A stretch of 48,918 nucleotides of DNA, from positions 1 to 48,918 of the forward strand of contig JADJTK010000039.1 in NCBI GenBank assembly GCA_016711225.1, given 5' to 3'. Positions 36,532 to 46,684 of this stretch are shown here, one piece after another. This DNA comes from Opitutaceae bacterium (GTDB taxonomy: Bacteria; Verrucomicrobiota; Verrucomicrobiia; Opitutales; Opitutaceae). Numbering within the stretch: the first letter of the stretch is position 1; each line of letters begins with the position of its first letter. The notes beneath the pieces were generated by a model that made no database searches, was not told the DNA's origin, and worked only from the letters and a program-made list of their open reading frames with translations. Position numbers and translations under genes: made by a program.

Positions 36532-39500
36532 ATGATCATCACCCGCCTCGCCTTACGCCTCTGTGTGCTTGCCTGCCTGCTCGCCTTGCCGGCGTCGGCC
36601 ACGCTCGACCGCAACGCTGACGGCATCTCCGACGTCTGGGCCGGTCTCCATCCCACCGCCGGGGCGCCCGAGGCTGATCCCGATGGCGACGGCGCTTCGA
36701 ACCGTGCCGAAGCGCAGGCCGGCACCGATCCCAGCTCCGCCAGCAGCCATCTCGCCGCCACAACCGAGCGCGATCCCTCCGGCAATCTCGTGCTCGGTTG
36801 GCCAAGCGTCGCCGGCAAACACTACCAGATCGAGTCCTCCGCTGATCTCACCACCTGGGCACCGTTCTCCACCCAGCGCCCCGGCAACGGCAGCGACTTC
36901 AGCGAGATCGTGAGCCCCGCCGGAGCCCCCGCCCCGGGCCGCCAGTTCTGGCGCGTTTCCGTCGCCGATACTGACACCGACTCCGACGGCCTCACCGACT
37001 GGGAAGAAGCGCTCTACGGCACCTCCCCCACGGAGTCCGACACCGACCATGACGGCGAGACCGACGGCCGGGAAGTGACCGGCGGCACCGCCCCCACCGT
37101 CGCCAACTTCACCGAAACCGCTCCCGACACTACCTTCCAACTCACGACTGCCACGGTCGACGTCGGCGGAATCAACGCGACGCACTACTACCACTTCAAA
37201 GCCCCGGCCGGCTACAACGCCGACAAGACCGTGGCCTATCCCTTGGTCGTGTATCTGCATGCTTACGGTCACCCCAACCTCCCCGCGGATCTCCACGACG
37301 GTTCGCCCTACGCCCCCGGCGAGATCCAGGCCCTCACCCAAAACACCCAATACCCAGCCTTTGTCTACGTCCCGGTTTGCCCGCCTCCCTATCCTGACTC
37401 CGGCCAGTGGAACACCGCCGAGGCGGCGGCCATGGTCGTAACGACCATTCGCGACCTCTGCACGCGCTTCCACATCGATCCCCGCCGCATCTACCTCGCC
37501 GGTTTCTCGATGGGCGGTTCGGGTTCCTACTACATCGGGCATGCGTATCATCAGGCCACCGGTTCGCGTTTCGCCGCGGTGAGCCGCAGTGCGGGCATGT
37601 CCCCCTCCGTCGCCCAATTCCCGGCGATCCACGCCTCGTTGGCCTTGAGTCCGGTGTGGGTCCATGTCGGCGAAGACGACGGAGACATCACTACCCTCGC
37701 GATCGAAGCCTACGACTACCTCAAAGCCGTCCGGCTCGCCCAGGGCGGCACCGAATCGACCGAGGTGCGCAGTGCCGGAGTCGGATTCGTGGCCACTCCC
37801 GATCCCGCCAATCTGGTCGCCGATCACTCGGCAATCACCCTTGCCGGCAATCGCGTCGCCCTTCTCTCGTTCTATCGCGAACGCGGGCACGAAGGTGGCC
37901 TGATGTTTCAGAACGCCGATCTCTTCCCGTGGCTCTTCGCCCAGTCGCTGCCCGACACCGCGCTGCCCCTCCTTCCCCCCTCGATCACGAGCCAACCCGC
38001 CAGTGTCGCCGTGCCCGAGGGGCAGACCGCCACTTTCCGCGCCACCGTCACCGGCACGCCCACGCCGGTCTATCAGTGGTTCAAGGACGGCATCGCCGTC
38101 GATGGAGCGATCTCCAGCAGCTACACCACTCCCGCCATCACCGCTGCGGACGACGGCGCCACCTTCAGCGTCGTCGTCACCAACCCCGCTGGCTCGGTGC
38201 TCTCCACTGCCGCCGTGCTCACTGTGAATCCTTCAGGCGCCTACTCCTTCCCTGCCCCGTTGGCGAAACTCACTACGCGGGCCGACGTGCTCGCCCTCGT
38301 CACCGGCTCCACCTACTGGCTCGATGCGACCAACGGCAGCGACACGACAGGCACCGGCACCGCGGCCCAGCCGTGGCGCACTCTAGCCAAGGTCCACGCA
38401 GTCCTCCAAAGTGGCGATTGTGTGATCCTGCGCTCCGGCAACTACGGCACGTTCTCCCTGAAGACGGTCCGCTCCGTGCCCACGGTCTACGCCGCCGATC
38501 TCGGGCACATTCCCGTGCTCACCAACATCCGGCTACGCGACAACGACGCCCCCAACCACACCGTGGGCGATCCAGAGACCGCCTACCGGACCAATCTCGT
38601 CTTTCATGGCATCGCCATTGTGCCCGCCTACGTCGACCCCGGCCCCACCGACCCCATGGCCCCCGACGCCACGGCGAGCACCTACGCCAAGTGCACTTAC
38701 GCCATCGACCTGAAATGGTTCGGCGGCATCACCTTCCTCGGCTGCCGGATGTCGCCATCGGATAGTTACGGCGCGAACAAGAAGTTCCTCTCCGTGGCCG
38801 CAGTGAGCCTCGTCAACGCCCCCGACGTCTGGATCGAGGGCAACGACCTCGCCTCCTTCAACTCCGGCATCGACTTCACCGGCGCTCCCCGGTTGCGGAT
38901 CTACCACAACCAGATCCACGGCATCGCTGCAGGCATGGTTTCCGGCAAGGACGCCCTCTCCCTCGATGCGGTGATCGAAGGCAATCATCTCCACGGTTCG
39001 AGTTGGGCCGTCACCGATCCCTACTGCCCGCGCCGCTCCGTGGCCGACCACTACCACGGCAGTTTCATGTCCGTGCGCGGCAGCAACACCGTCGTGCGCA
39101 ACAACATCATGCACAACGGCTGCAACTCCTCCGGCATGATGCTCTACGACGATGCCCACCTGCCCTTCGACAACGTGCTCATCGAGGGCAACCAGATCTA
39201 CGATTCGAACAACGCCTACGCCCTGCGACTCTACAACGTGAACCGCAACGTCGTGGTGCGGAACAACACCCTCATCAGCAAGGGCCGCTACGGCACCACT
39301 GGAGAGTTCAAGTACAACACCGCTCTCGCGGTGCACTCCTTTCTCGGCGCGGCGACCGGGAAGCGCCTGCTCATCCACAACAATGTGATCGTCGGTCGCA
39401 TCGCCCTACCGCCCACCCTCGACGAGGTCGATCTCGCCGGGAACATCGTCTACTCCAGCTCCGCGCCACTGCCCGCCGGCAACACCGTCGCCTACCCCGA

Positions 39501-39766
39501 TTCGGCCTACTTCGAGGCGGGCTTCTTCGCGGGCGAATTGGATGTCTCCTGGCAAAACTGGGAGAACGACGGGGCCGGCTTCGCGAATCCGCAGGGTCAC
39601 GGCAAGCTCCTCGACCTCCGCCTTGCCGCCGGGTCGCCCGCCCTCGGCCATGGTCTAGCCTCCCTGCAATCCCCCTCCCGCATCGGCGGTCTCACCGCCA
39701 ACGGTTTCCTGATGCTTTCACTCACCCCGCAGCGTCACCGCCCACAGCGCCGGCGCGATGGAGTAA
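36532..39766 (+). CDS. Secreted esterase/Ig-like/beta-helix multidomain protein (frameshift near the end)
   Basis: About 1,077 aa. Signal peptide MIITRLALRLCVLACLLALPASA. TSP3-like calcium-binding Asp-rich repeats (DRNADGISD, DPDGDGASN, DTDSDGLTD). Shared YQIESSADL...RQFWRV module. An alpha/beta-hydrolase like PHB-depolymerase/feruloyl esterases has nucleophile Ser326 in AGFSMGGSG, an Asp-rich VHVGEDDGD and a His in GHEGGLMF. An Ig-like domain (PPSITSQPASVAVPEGQTAT) and a right-handed beta-helix (TYWLDATNGSDTTG...) follow. Beyond about 39710 the frame drifts. Reading across two small shifts gives the usual C-terminal AHSAGAME then TAA at 39764-39766. Without the shifts it would run on into the next gene. 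Probably cotranscribed with the gene at 39822. Confidence 0.8.
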
Positions 39767-39821
39767 CTGCAGGAACACGTCCGCCCACTCCCGCCCTCCG
39801 CCGCCCAGCCCTCCCTTCGCC

Positions 39822-41994
39822 ATGTACCTCTCCCCTCTTGTCCTGCGGCTCGCGCTGCTCGGAACCCTGCTCGCCCTGCCGGCATCCGCCACCATCGACC
39901 GCAATGGCGACGGCGTCTCCGACATCTGGGCCGGTCTCCATCCCACCGCTGGTGCGCCGGAGGCTGATCCCGACGGCGACGGCGCTTCGAACCGTGCCGA
40001 AGCGCAGGCCGGCACCGATCCCAGCTCCGCCAGCAGCCATCTCGCCGCCACAACCGAGCGCGATCCCTCCGGCAATCTCGTGCTCGGTTGGCCAGGCGTC
40101 GCCGGGAAACAGTACCAGATCGAGTCCTCCGCCGACCTCGGCTCCTGGCTCCCGTTCGCCACCCCACGCCCCGGCAACGGCGCCGACCTCAGCGAGATCG
40201 TCAGCCCCACCGGCGCCGCCGCCCCTCGCCAGTTCTGGCGCGTAGCCGTCTCCGACGCCGACACCGACTCCGACGATCTCAACGACTGGGAGGAAGCCCA
40301 ACTCGGTACCTCGCCGATCTCTCCCGACACCGATTCCGACCGAATGACCGACGGCTGGGAGGTCGCCCACGGCACCGACCCCAAAGTCGCCACGGTCGCG
40401 CCCGTGCTCTCGGCCCAGCCTCAAGCCACCTCCGTACTCGTCGGACAAACCGCCACCTTCACCGTGACGGCCACCAGCGATGGCCCGCTCAGCTACCAAT
40501 GGCTACGGAACGGTTTCCTCATCACCGGCGCCCGGTTCACCAACTACACCACACCCATCGCCACCCTCGCCGACGACAATGCCGCCTTCAGCGTCGTCGT
40601 CACCGATGCTTCCGGTGTCAGCATCCCCAGCACATCTGCGCGGTTGACCGTCACCACCGGCGCCCGTCGCACCCAACACTACGTCGATCCGGTGGCCGGC
40701 ACCGCCGCCGGCGACGGCAGCGCGGCCAATCCCTGGCTCTCACTCCAGGACGTGATCGACCATCAAGTCGAAACGCGAACCTGGGAAGCGCCCCTGCCCT
40801 ACGCCGAAGGCAAGAACTTGGTCCCGGTGAACCCCGGCGCCCCAGTGCGCGCCGGCGACACGATCTGGCTGCGGCCGGGCGACTACGGAGCGCTCGTCAT
40901 TCGCAGCGCCTACAACACCGCGCCCATCACCATCGCGGCCGAAACCGGCAGCACGCCGCGCTTCACCAACGTCCAAGTGCAGTCCTCCCAGCACTGGATC
41001 CTGCGCGGCTTCTCCGTGAGCCCCTCCTTCGCCACTACCTATAGTCGGAGCACGATCGTGACCGTCGAAAACCACAACTGGCGGGGCCCGGCCTCCGACA
41101 TCGAGATCGATGGCTTCGAGGTCTTCTCCGTGCCCAATGAAGCCGTCTGGCCGCTGGCTTCGGATTGGGACACCAAGGCCGCCAACGGACTCTCCGCCTC
41201 CGCCGCCCGCACCCGGGTGCGCCACTGCCTCATCCGCCACACCAACTTCGCCCTCGGCATGGACGGCCGCGGTTCCCAGGTCGAATACAACACGATCGAC
41301 GGCTTCTCCGGCGACGGCCTGCGCGGCCTCGGCGACGACGAATCCTTCGAATACAACCTCGTCAAGAACCGGCGCAACGTGAACACCAACCACCCCGACG
41401 GCTTCCAATCCTGGTCGTCCGGCCCGGGCGGCGTCGGCACCGGCGTGGTGCGGAGGATCGTCCTGCGCGGCAACATCTTCATCGCCCTATGAATCGCCCG
41501 CCGTCCCGTTTGCCGGCTCGATCCAGGGCATCGGCTGCTTCGACGGCACCTACGAAGGCTGGATCGTGGAGAACAACCTCGTCGTCACGAACCACTGGCA
41601 CGGCATCTCCCTCTACGGCGCCCGCCATTCCCGCATCGTGAACAACACGGTGGTCGACCTCGATCCGACCGACGCGCAAACCCCGTGGATCCTGGTGACC
41701 GCCCACAAGAACGGTACCGCAAGCACCGATTGTGTGGTGCGCAACAACCTCACCACGCGCCTCAATACCACGGCCAGCACCGCCGACCGCATCGTGGTCG
41801 ACTCCAATCTCGTGCTTCCGAAGCCACCCACAGGATACTTCGTCGCCCCGGCCGCCTTCGACTATCGCCGCGCCCCCGGTTCCCCCGCCATCGACCAGGG
41901 CAGCTCCGCCATCGCCCCTGCCCTCGACGCCGACGAGGCCCCCCGGCCCACCGGCGCGGCGGTCGACGTCGGCGCCTACGAGTACGCACCCTAA
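39822..41994 (+). CDS. Secreted TSP3/Ig-like/beta-helix protein (one frameshift)
   Basis: About 723 aa. Signal peptide MYLSPLVLRLALLGTLLALPASA, then an N-terminal 100 residues almost identical to the preceding gene (TSP3-like DRNGDGVSD and the YQIESSADL module). A second TSP3-like block (DADTDSDDLNDWEEAQLGTS) and an Ig-like domain (VLVGQTATFTVTATSDGPLS) follow, then a right-handed beta-helix (THQHYVDPVAGTAAGDG-like start at ARRTQHYVDP). A frame change near 41485 interrupts RGNIFIA / YESPAVPFAGSIQGIG. The length is 3n+1, so one base repairs it. It ends in VGAYEYAP. It lacks the esterase domain of its neighbour. The 55-nt gap upstream suggests a common transcript. Confidence 0.8.
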
Positions 41995-42006
41995 CCCCGC
42001 CTCCGA

Positions 42007-42056
42007 GTAGCGGCGCGGCTTCCGCGCCGTCCGGAACCGCAAGCGGTTCCGCTACG
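42007..42056. repeat. Double palindromic repeat (GTAGCGG family)
   Basis: GGCGCGGC-TT-CCGCGCC followed by GGAACCGC-AA-GCGGTTCC, framed by GTAGC and GCTAC. Same style as the other GTAG-framed repeats. It could also act as a terminator for the gene ending at 41994, but no T-run follows. Confidence 0.7.
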
Positions 42057-42084
42057 TGAAGGAAGAAGCAGAAGCGAAGGCACC

Positions 42085-42114
42085 TTTACCGCTTATCGCC
42101 GGCCCGCGCTTGCC
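42085..42114 (+). promoter_or_regulatory. Conserved upstream element, copy B
   Basis: TTTACCGCTTATCG plus CTTGCC after 10 nt. No beta-helix gene follows; the next gene downstream is the Rhs fragment. Apart from this and the palindromes nothing is recognised between 41995 and about 42700. Confidence 0.5.
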
Positions 42115-42323
42115 GGCCGCCGTGCAAAGCCGCCCTCAGTACGGAGACCATTTCCTCGTCGCCGGTCCCACGCATCGCGCCCCCACCACGCCCTGATCCC
42201 CCGGTCCGATCCGAGAATGAACCCAGACCGGAACCCATGCCTGTTTCGTCATGATCTACCCTTGCGGGCCACCACGCTTCGGCTAGTACCAGAGTCGCCA
42301 CCACAAACTCCGTACCCGCCCCT

Positions 42324-43544
42324 GTGATCCCGTCCGCCCCCTTTGATCAAACCCAACCCGCCACGGCCTACTCCGATGCCGGGGAAGGTGACCGTGTCGC
42401 GGATCATGCGTCGACCTACGCCTATGATACGAACGGACACTTTTCGGTGATCCTCCCCGCTGACCGCGCTCCGCTGCGATTCAACTATGGCCGCCCCACT
42501 CCCCCCACGAGTACGATTCCGCACGGCCACCGCCGCCTCAGCGCAGACCCCGGTACAAGCGACGACGACCATAGCGCCACGAGCATCCCTGAGACCGCGA
42601 GGCCGGGAATCTGCACCTACGACACCTCCCCCCGGACATGCGCCCCGCCGCGTTGCGCTGCGACCGATCCCCTTCCCTTCACGGCCCGAAACGCCAGAGC
42701 GCTCGCCCCAAGGCATGACTATGGCGCCACGACCATAAGCCTTTGGCTATCCAGAGATCCGATTGGGGAAAGAGGTGGAGTGAACCTGTATGGAATGGTC
42801 GGAAATGATCCGATTTCATATTTCGATTCGATTGGTCTTTACCCCGGTGTTGAAGGACACGGAATACCAATCGACCCGAAGGACTCGGTGGAAATGATTC
42901 GGGATCTACAAAGGCAAGCCGATCAATCGCTGGCTGACGGCGAAGGGGACGAAAGCGATCCTAACGGAATGAGGTTCGACAAGATCATGCAGCTGTTTAC
43001 TAACCCTAAGGGTTTTAACACGAATTCGGGCAATCGGTTCGTGTTCACGTGTAAATACGGATGGGTTGATATGGGACACTTCTTCCGTAACGCGCATGGT
43101 GCGTATATTGCCCCCCGCTCCATGATAGCGGCTGGATCCGGCTTAGTTGAGTTCACACAATTCTATTACGGGAGAAAGTATTGGACCTGGGGACTGGGTC
43201 GCTGGACCGAAAAGTTTACCTCGAAGAGTGGTTTTGCGGTCGAGGACCTTGTTTCGAATGCCGTGGGGCGGGAATTTGGAAGCCAAATTAAGTATTCAAG
43301 CCGGAGTGGGCCATCAGATATCGCGGGCCAATGGCATAGGTTTCTTGTAGACGCAGGCGCTGTAAATCATAACGCGGAAACGAACGCCTTGATCGATGCA
43401 GACATGGTGAACTACCGCTCGCAGACGAAGATGCCGTTAGCTTTTACAGCCCAGCAAGGGCTAGAATGGCAGCAGTCGCAGAATTTGTGGAAATGTCTCT
43501 GCGATGGGGTAAAACCTAGGAAATCGGAGAATCAGTATAAGTAG
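42324..43544 (+). CDS. Orphan Rhs C-terminal tip with toxin-like domain
   Basis: Open for 406 codons. Only the part from about 42715 is convincing: WLSRDPIGERGGVNLYGMVG...YFDSIGL is the end of the Rhs repeat-associated core, where the toxin tip is attached. The preceding ~130 codons look unconserved and may not be translated. The 230-residue tip contains YGWVDMGHFFRNAHGAY, GLVEFTQFYYG and SGFAVEDLVSNAVGREFG, a His/Glu/Asp arrangement typical of a compact enzymatic domain. I cannot assign a named toxin family. Base composition drops clearly below the surroundings from about 42770. With the lipoprotein 14 nt downstream it forms a probable toxin/immunity pair without the large Rhs shell. Confidence 0.7.
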   Translation: MIPSAPFDQTQPATAYSDAGEGDRVADHASTYAYDTNGHFSVILPADRAPLRFNYGRPTPPTSTIPHGHRRLSADPGTSDDDHSATSIPETARPGICTYDTSPRTCAPPRCAATDPLPFTARNARALAPRHDYGATTISLWLSRDPIGERGGVNLYGMVGNDPISYFDSIGLYPGVEGHGIPIDPKDSVEMIRDLQRQADQSLADGEGDESDPNGMRFDKIMQLFTNPKGFNTNSGNRFVFTCKYGWVDMGHFFRNAHGAYIAPRSMIAAGSGLVEFTQFYYGRKYWTWGLGRWTEKFTSKSGFAVEDLVSNAVGREFGSQIKYSSRSGPSDIAGQWHRFLVDAGAVNHNAETNALIDADMVNYRSQTKMPLAFTAQQGLEWQQSQNLWKCLCDGVKPRKSENQYK

Positions 43545-43558
43545 GAGGAGTATACTCG

Positions 43559-44047
43559 ATGATGATCGGAATCAGACTCCTGTTCGTGATGGCAACAATT
43601 GTTTCCGCATTGGCAGTAAGCGGCTGTTTGTATCCTGGACAACGGGATATCGATGGAAACCGGCCTCGAGACATTGTGAAAGCGTTTGTGGAGGCAGCGC
43701 GCGATAAAAAATTTGAAAAAGCGTCACAGTATTGGGCGAGCGGAAATGTGGCTAATGTTGAAAACCTTTATCATTTAACATTCGCGGAGTTTTGCCGCTC
43801 CAAAGTTGATTTCGATACCTACGAAGTTAGGGCGGATGGTGGAGATCATGGTTTCCATCACGTGGTGGTTGACGGGGACAAGAATGGGGAAGCTAGGTTC
43901 TTTCGGTTCTATTTGAGCATCGTTGAGGGCGATGAGGTGTGCCAAGATGCCGTGGCAGTTGGAACATGGCGCGATATTAAGACGATGGAGCAGCCTCGTC
44001 CCGAGCCAGCGGCACATGTCGCGCCAGTCGCCCCAAGCCGCGACTGA
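43559..44047 (+). CDS. Lipoprotein, probable immunity partner of the Rhs tip
   Basis: Protein of 162 aa with a lipobox (SALAVSGC, Cys23) after a short hydrophobic signal, so it should be a membrane-anchored lipoprotein. The body (RDIVKAFVEAARDKKFEKAS ... WRDI) resembles small NTF2-like/DUF4878-type lipoproteins. A good ribosome site, TAGGAGGAG, lies about 7 nt before the ATG. It shares the lower GC of the Rhs tip and follows its stop by 14 nt. A membrane-tethered immunity protein would imply a toxin acting in the periplasm or at the envelope; this is inference. Confidence 0.7.
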   Translation: MMIGIRLLFVMATIVSALAVSGCLYPGQRDIDGNRPRDIVKAFVEAARDKKFEKASQYWASGNVANVENLYHLTFAEFCRSKVDFDTYEVRADGGDHGFHHVVVDGDKNGEARFFRFYLSIVEGDEVCQDAVAVGTWRDIKTMEQPRPEPAAHVAPVAPSRD

Positions 44048-44065
44048 GCACGCCGTCTGAACGGC

Positions 44066-44320
44066 CTGAAGGGGACAGGTCGCGACTCTTGACTGCGTAA
44101 CCACGGACCGGAGCCAGGCTGCACGCCTCGCGCCAGCGCTGCGCCGCCTCCATCTCTCCCGCTTGGTCAGAACGGGTTCACCAGCAAGCCGGGCTGAAGG
44201 GGACAGGTCGCGACTCTTGACAGAGTAACCACGGATCGAGCTCAAGCGGCACGGCTCGCGCCAGCGCCGCGCAGCCTCTTTACTCCCGCTTGATCAGAAC
44301 GGGTTCACCAGAAGGTCGGG
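44066..44320. repeat. Two tandem ~128-bp repeats after the lipoprotein gene
   Basis: Unit 1 (44066-44193) and unit 2 (44194-44320) both begin CTGAAGGGGACAGGTCGCGA and end with AACGGGTTCACCAG...GGG. They are strongly similar throughout. The start resembles sequences often found near REP-associated transposase elements, but no transposase is present. Nothing else is recognised in 44048-44423. Confidence 0.85.
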
Positions 44321-44423
44321 CCCCTCGCCGGTCACATCGGCCCACCATTGCCGGAAGCTCCCGATATTAGCCTGACAAACAGCCGTCCAGTGGTTGGCGC
44401 CCTGCGGTCCTGGCTGCGTCGCC

Positions 44424-44454
44424 TTTACGGATTTTCGCCGCCGCGCGCCTTGCC
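44424..44454 (+). promoter_or_regulatory. Conserved upstream element, copy C
   Basis: TTTACGGATTTTCG plus CTTGCC after 11 nt, ending 76 nt before the ATG at 44531. Confidence 0.55.
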
Positions 44455-44530
44455 AATGGCGGCTCGAAGCCTCCCCCTAAACTCAGCTCCGCCGCGCGAG
44501 TCTCCTGGACGCCGAGCCCCCCCAATCGCC

Positions 44531-46495
44531 ATGCCTTTCACGAGCATCACCCTCCGCACCTACCTCCGCGCCGGCCTCTTTGTCCTCTTTGCCGGCCCTG
44601 CCCCCGCCCAGACGCCTCCGCTCTTCAGCGCCTCGCTCCAGCGTGAAGGCGACGGCGCTCTCTCGCTGCACTGGCCCAGCCAGACCGGGCAGAGCTATCA
44701 CATCGAGTCTTCGCCGGACTTGGTCGCTTGGACCGCCGATCCCGGTCACTTCGCTGGCTATGGTGGCGAGTTGGCTTCCATCGTACGCCCCGCTGGCATC
44801 GCCGAACCAACCCGCCAGTTCTGGCGCGTGGTCGGCGGCGCTTCCGCCAGCGCACTGACTCCGATCGCTCGCTGGGACGTCGTCCCGAATCAGCGGATAG
44901 CCCAAGGCCAGGTCCTCAATATCGGCGTCGTCGCCTTCTCGAAGGCTGGCATCGATCGCGTCGTCTTCACTGTTTCTGGTCAGGGATACGCCGGCACAAC
45001 CCCACCCTCAGCCTCGTCGATGACCCACAACGAGCAAACCAACGTGTATGAGTACTGGGTCCCTTTGCGCGCGAACGATTTCTCCTCGAGCGGAGGTTTC
45101 ACCATTACCGCCACCGTCCACGGCAAGGATGGCGGCACCAAAGCCCTGGAGCCCCTCTCGTTCGTCGTGGATGCGACCGGGGAGCTGCCGGCGCCGGCGG
45201 CGTGGGTGAGCACCACCGGCAGCGACACCACGGGGCGAGCCAACAACCGATCATTGCCGTTTTTGACGCCCGGGGCCGCGGTCGGCGCGATTCAAGCCCT
45301 CAACGGCGGCTCCGCAGACGGTGCGACGCTCTATTTCTACGAGGGAAGCTACGCCTGAAGAACGGAACGGTTTCCACGACCCAGGAGTGGATCACCCTCA
45401 CCCGAGACCCGGAGGCCCGCAGAGAATACACCGCCATCACCGGCTCCTGGGCATTTACCACAACAAACTACATGCGCTTCAAGGGGCTGACGCTGCCGTC
45501 GACCGGGGCCTCGAATTGGCTGGCCGGACACCCGGCCATATTGTGGATCGACGACTGCATCATTCAAGGTCCCGGCCGCTGGGTGGCGAATTCCAACCCC
45601 ACCGTCCGGAGTGGCAATGACGAAACCGCCTACCCTCCTATTTCACCGACTCACAGATCTACGATGTCGATTACGGCGTCACGCGCGCAAAGCTGGCCCG
45701 CAATATAACGATCCGACGGACTGGCAACGATCCGTTCGTGAACACCATGTGCATCATCAACGCCGTGGTCGAAGACGTGGACCCCGGCACCACCTACTGG
45801 CACGCGGACGGGTACCAGTCCTGGGGCCGGGCCCTCAGAACCGGATCATCTACGGCTATTATGGAACCAACCTGCACTACCAGGGCCTGTTCATGCGCGA
45901 GGAGATCAATTCCACGGCCGACAACAATGCGTTCATCAACCTGTTCCTCGAGATGCGCGCCGGGACGCCCGGGATACGCCGGCGGTCCGCCTGTCCTCAA
46001 CGCCGGCACGTTGAACGGCACCTGGAATCATCTGCTCATCTGGAACTGCTCTTTCTTGGTTCCAATTTCACCGTCTACGATGATCCCACCGGTACGCCGC
46101 TGTCGTTCGCGAACGCCTCCTTCATCGGGAACGTATTCTACCAGTACATCGATTATGAAGGGACGATCGGAGCGAACCCGGTCTACTCGCTGCCGGGAAA
46201 TCCGGGGAAGAACGAGTTCCTGAACAATCACTTTGTCCGCAGCGCGGTCGATGAAGGTGGTGGCAACGCCGGACTTCCGTTCTGGTATTCTATGTCGCCT
46301 GACAGCGGGCTCACGGCCACCCATTCCTTCGGCGACCCGCTCATCGACCTGTCCCTGAGCTCCCCGGTCGGGCTCTTCGGGGTCCCCGCCCCCAATTCGC
46401 CGCTCCTAAACAGGATCATCGGCGCAACTACTCCTGTCGATGCGCTGGGCCGCCCCAGGGGCCAATCCTCCGATATCGGCGCGCTCGAACGTTAG
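44531..46495 (+). pseudogene. Secreted beta-helix protein, at least five frameshifts
   Basis: 655 codons if repaired (net frame zero). Start MPFTSITLRTYLRAGLFVLF with a signal peptide ending near PAPAQ. Shared module GALSLHWPSQTGQSYHIESS...TRQFWRV, then a beta-sandwich (VVPNQRIAQGQVLNIGVVAF) and a beta-helix starting AAWVSTTGSDTTGRANNRS. Frames change near 45355, 45640, 45835, 45975 and 46050. Each segment is still clearly coding (for example GYYGTNLHYQGLFMREEINS and IGNVFYQYIDYEGTIG). It ends GQSSDIGALER. The residues look under selection, so sequencing error is as likely as true decay. Confidence 0.7.
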
Positions 46496-46593
46496 GGAGG
46501 CGCCCTGGGCGCCATGCTGCCACACGGACCACGAACAGGGCCACCCGGCGGAAAACGGCAAACGAGCAGTCTCCGCCGCCCCGTCGGCGAACC

Positions 46594-46624
46594 TTTACCG
46601 TTTTTCGGCGAGCACCGCCTTGCC
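46594..46624 (+). promoter_or_regulatory. Conserved upstream element, copy D
   Basis: TTTACCGTTTTTCG plus CTTGCC after 11 nt, ending 60 nt before the ATG at 46685. Confidence 0.55.
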
Positions 46625-46684
46625 CAAAAAGTGAGCCTGGGCCGAACTCGGAGTGCGCGAGCCAAATACGGTTCTCGTGCCCCA

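Noticed and set aside
44066..44320. CRISPR array
   Set aside because: Only two long tandem units without spacers of regular size and no cas genes.
36428..46624. Copies A-D as sigma-54 promoters
   Set aside because: The GG and GC dinucleotides are not spaced by 10 nt consistently; some copies lack the GG entirely.
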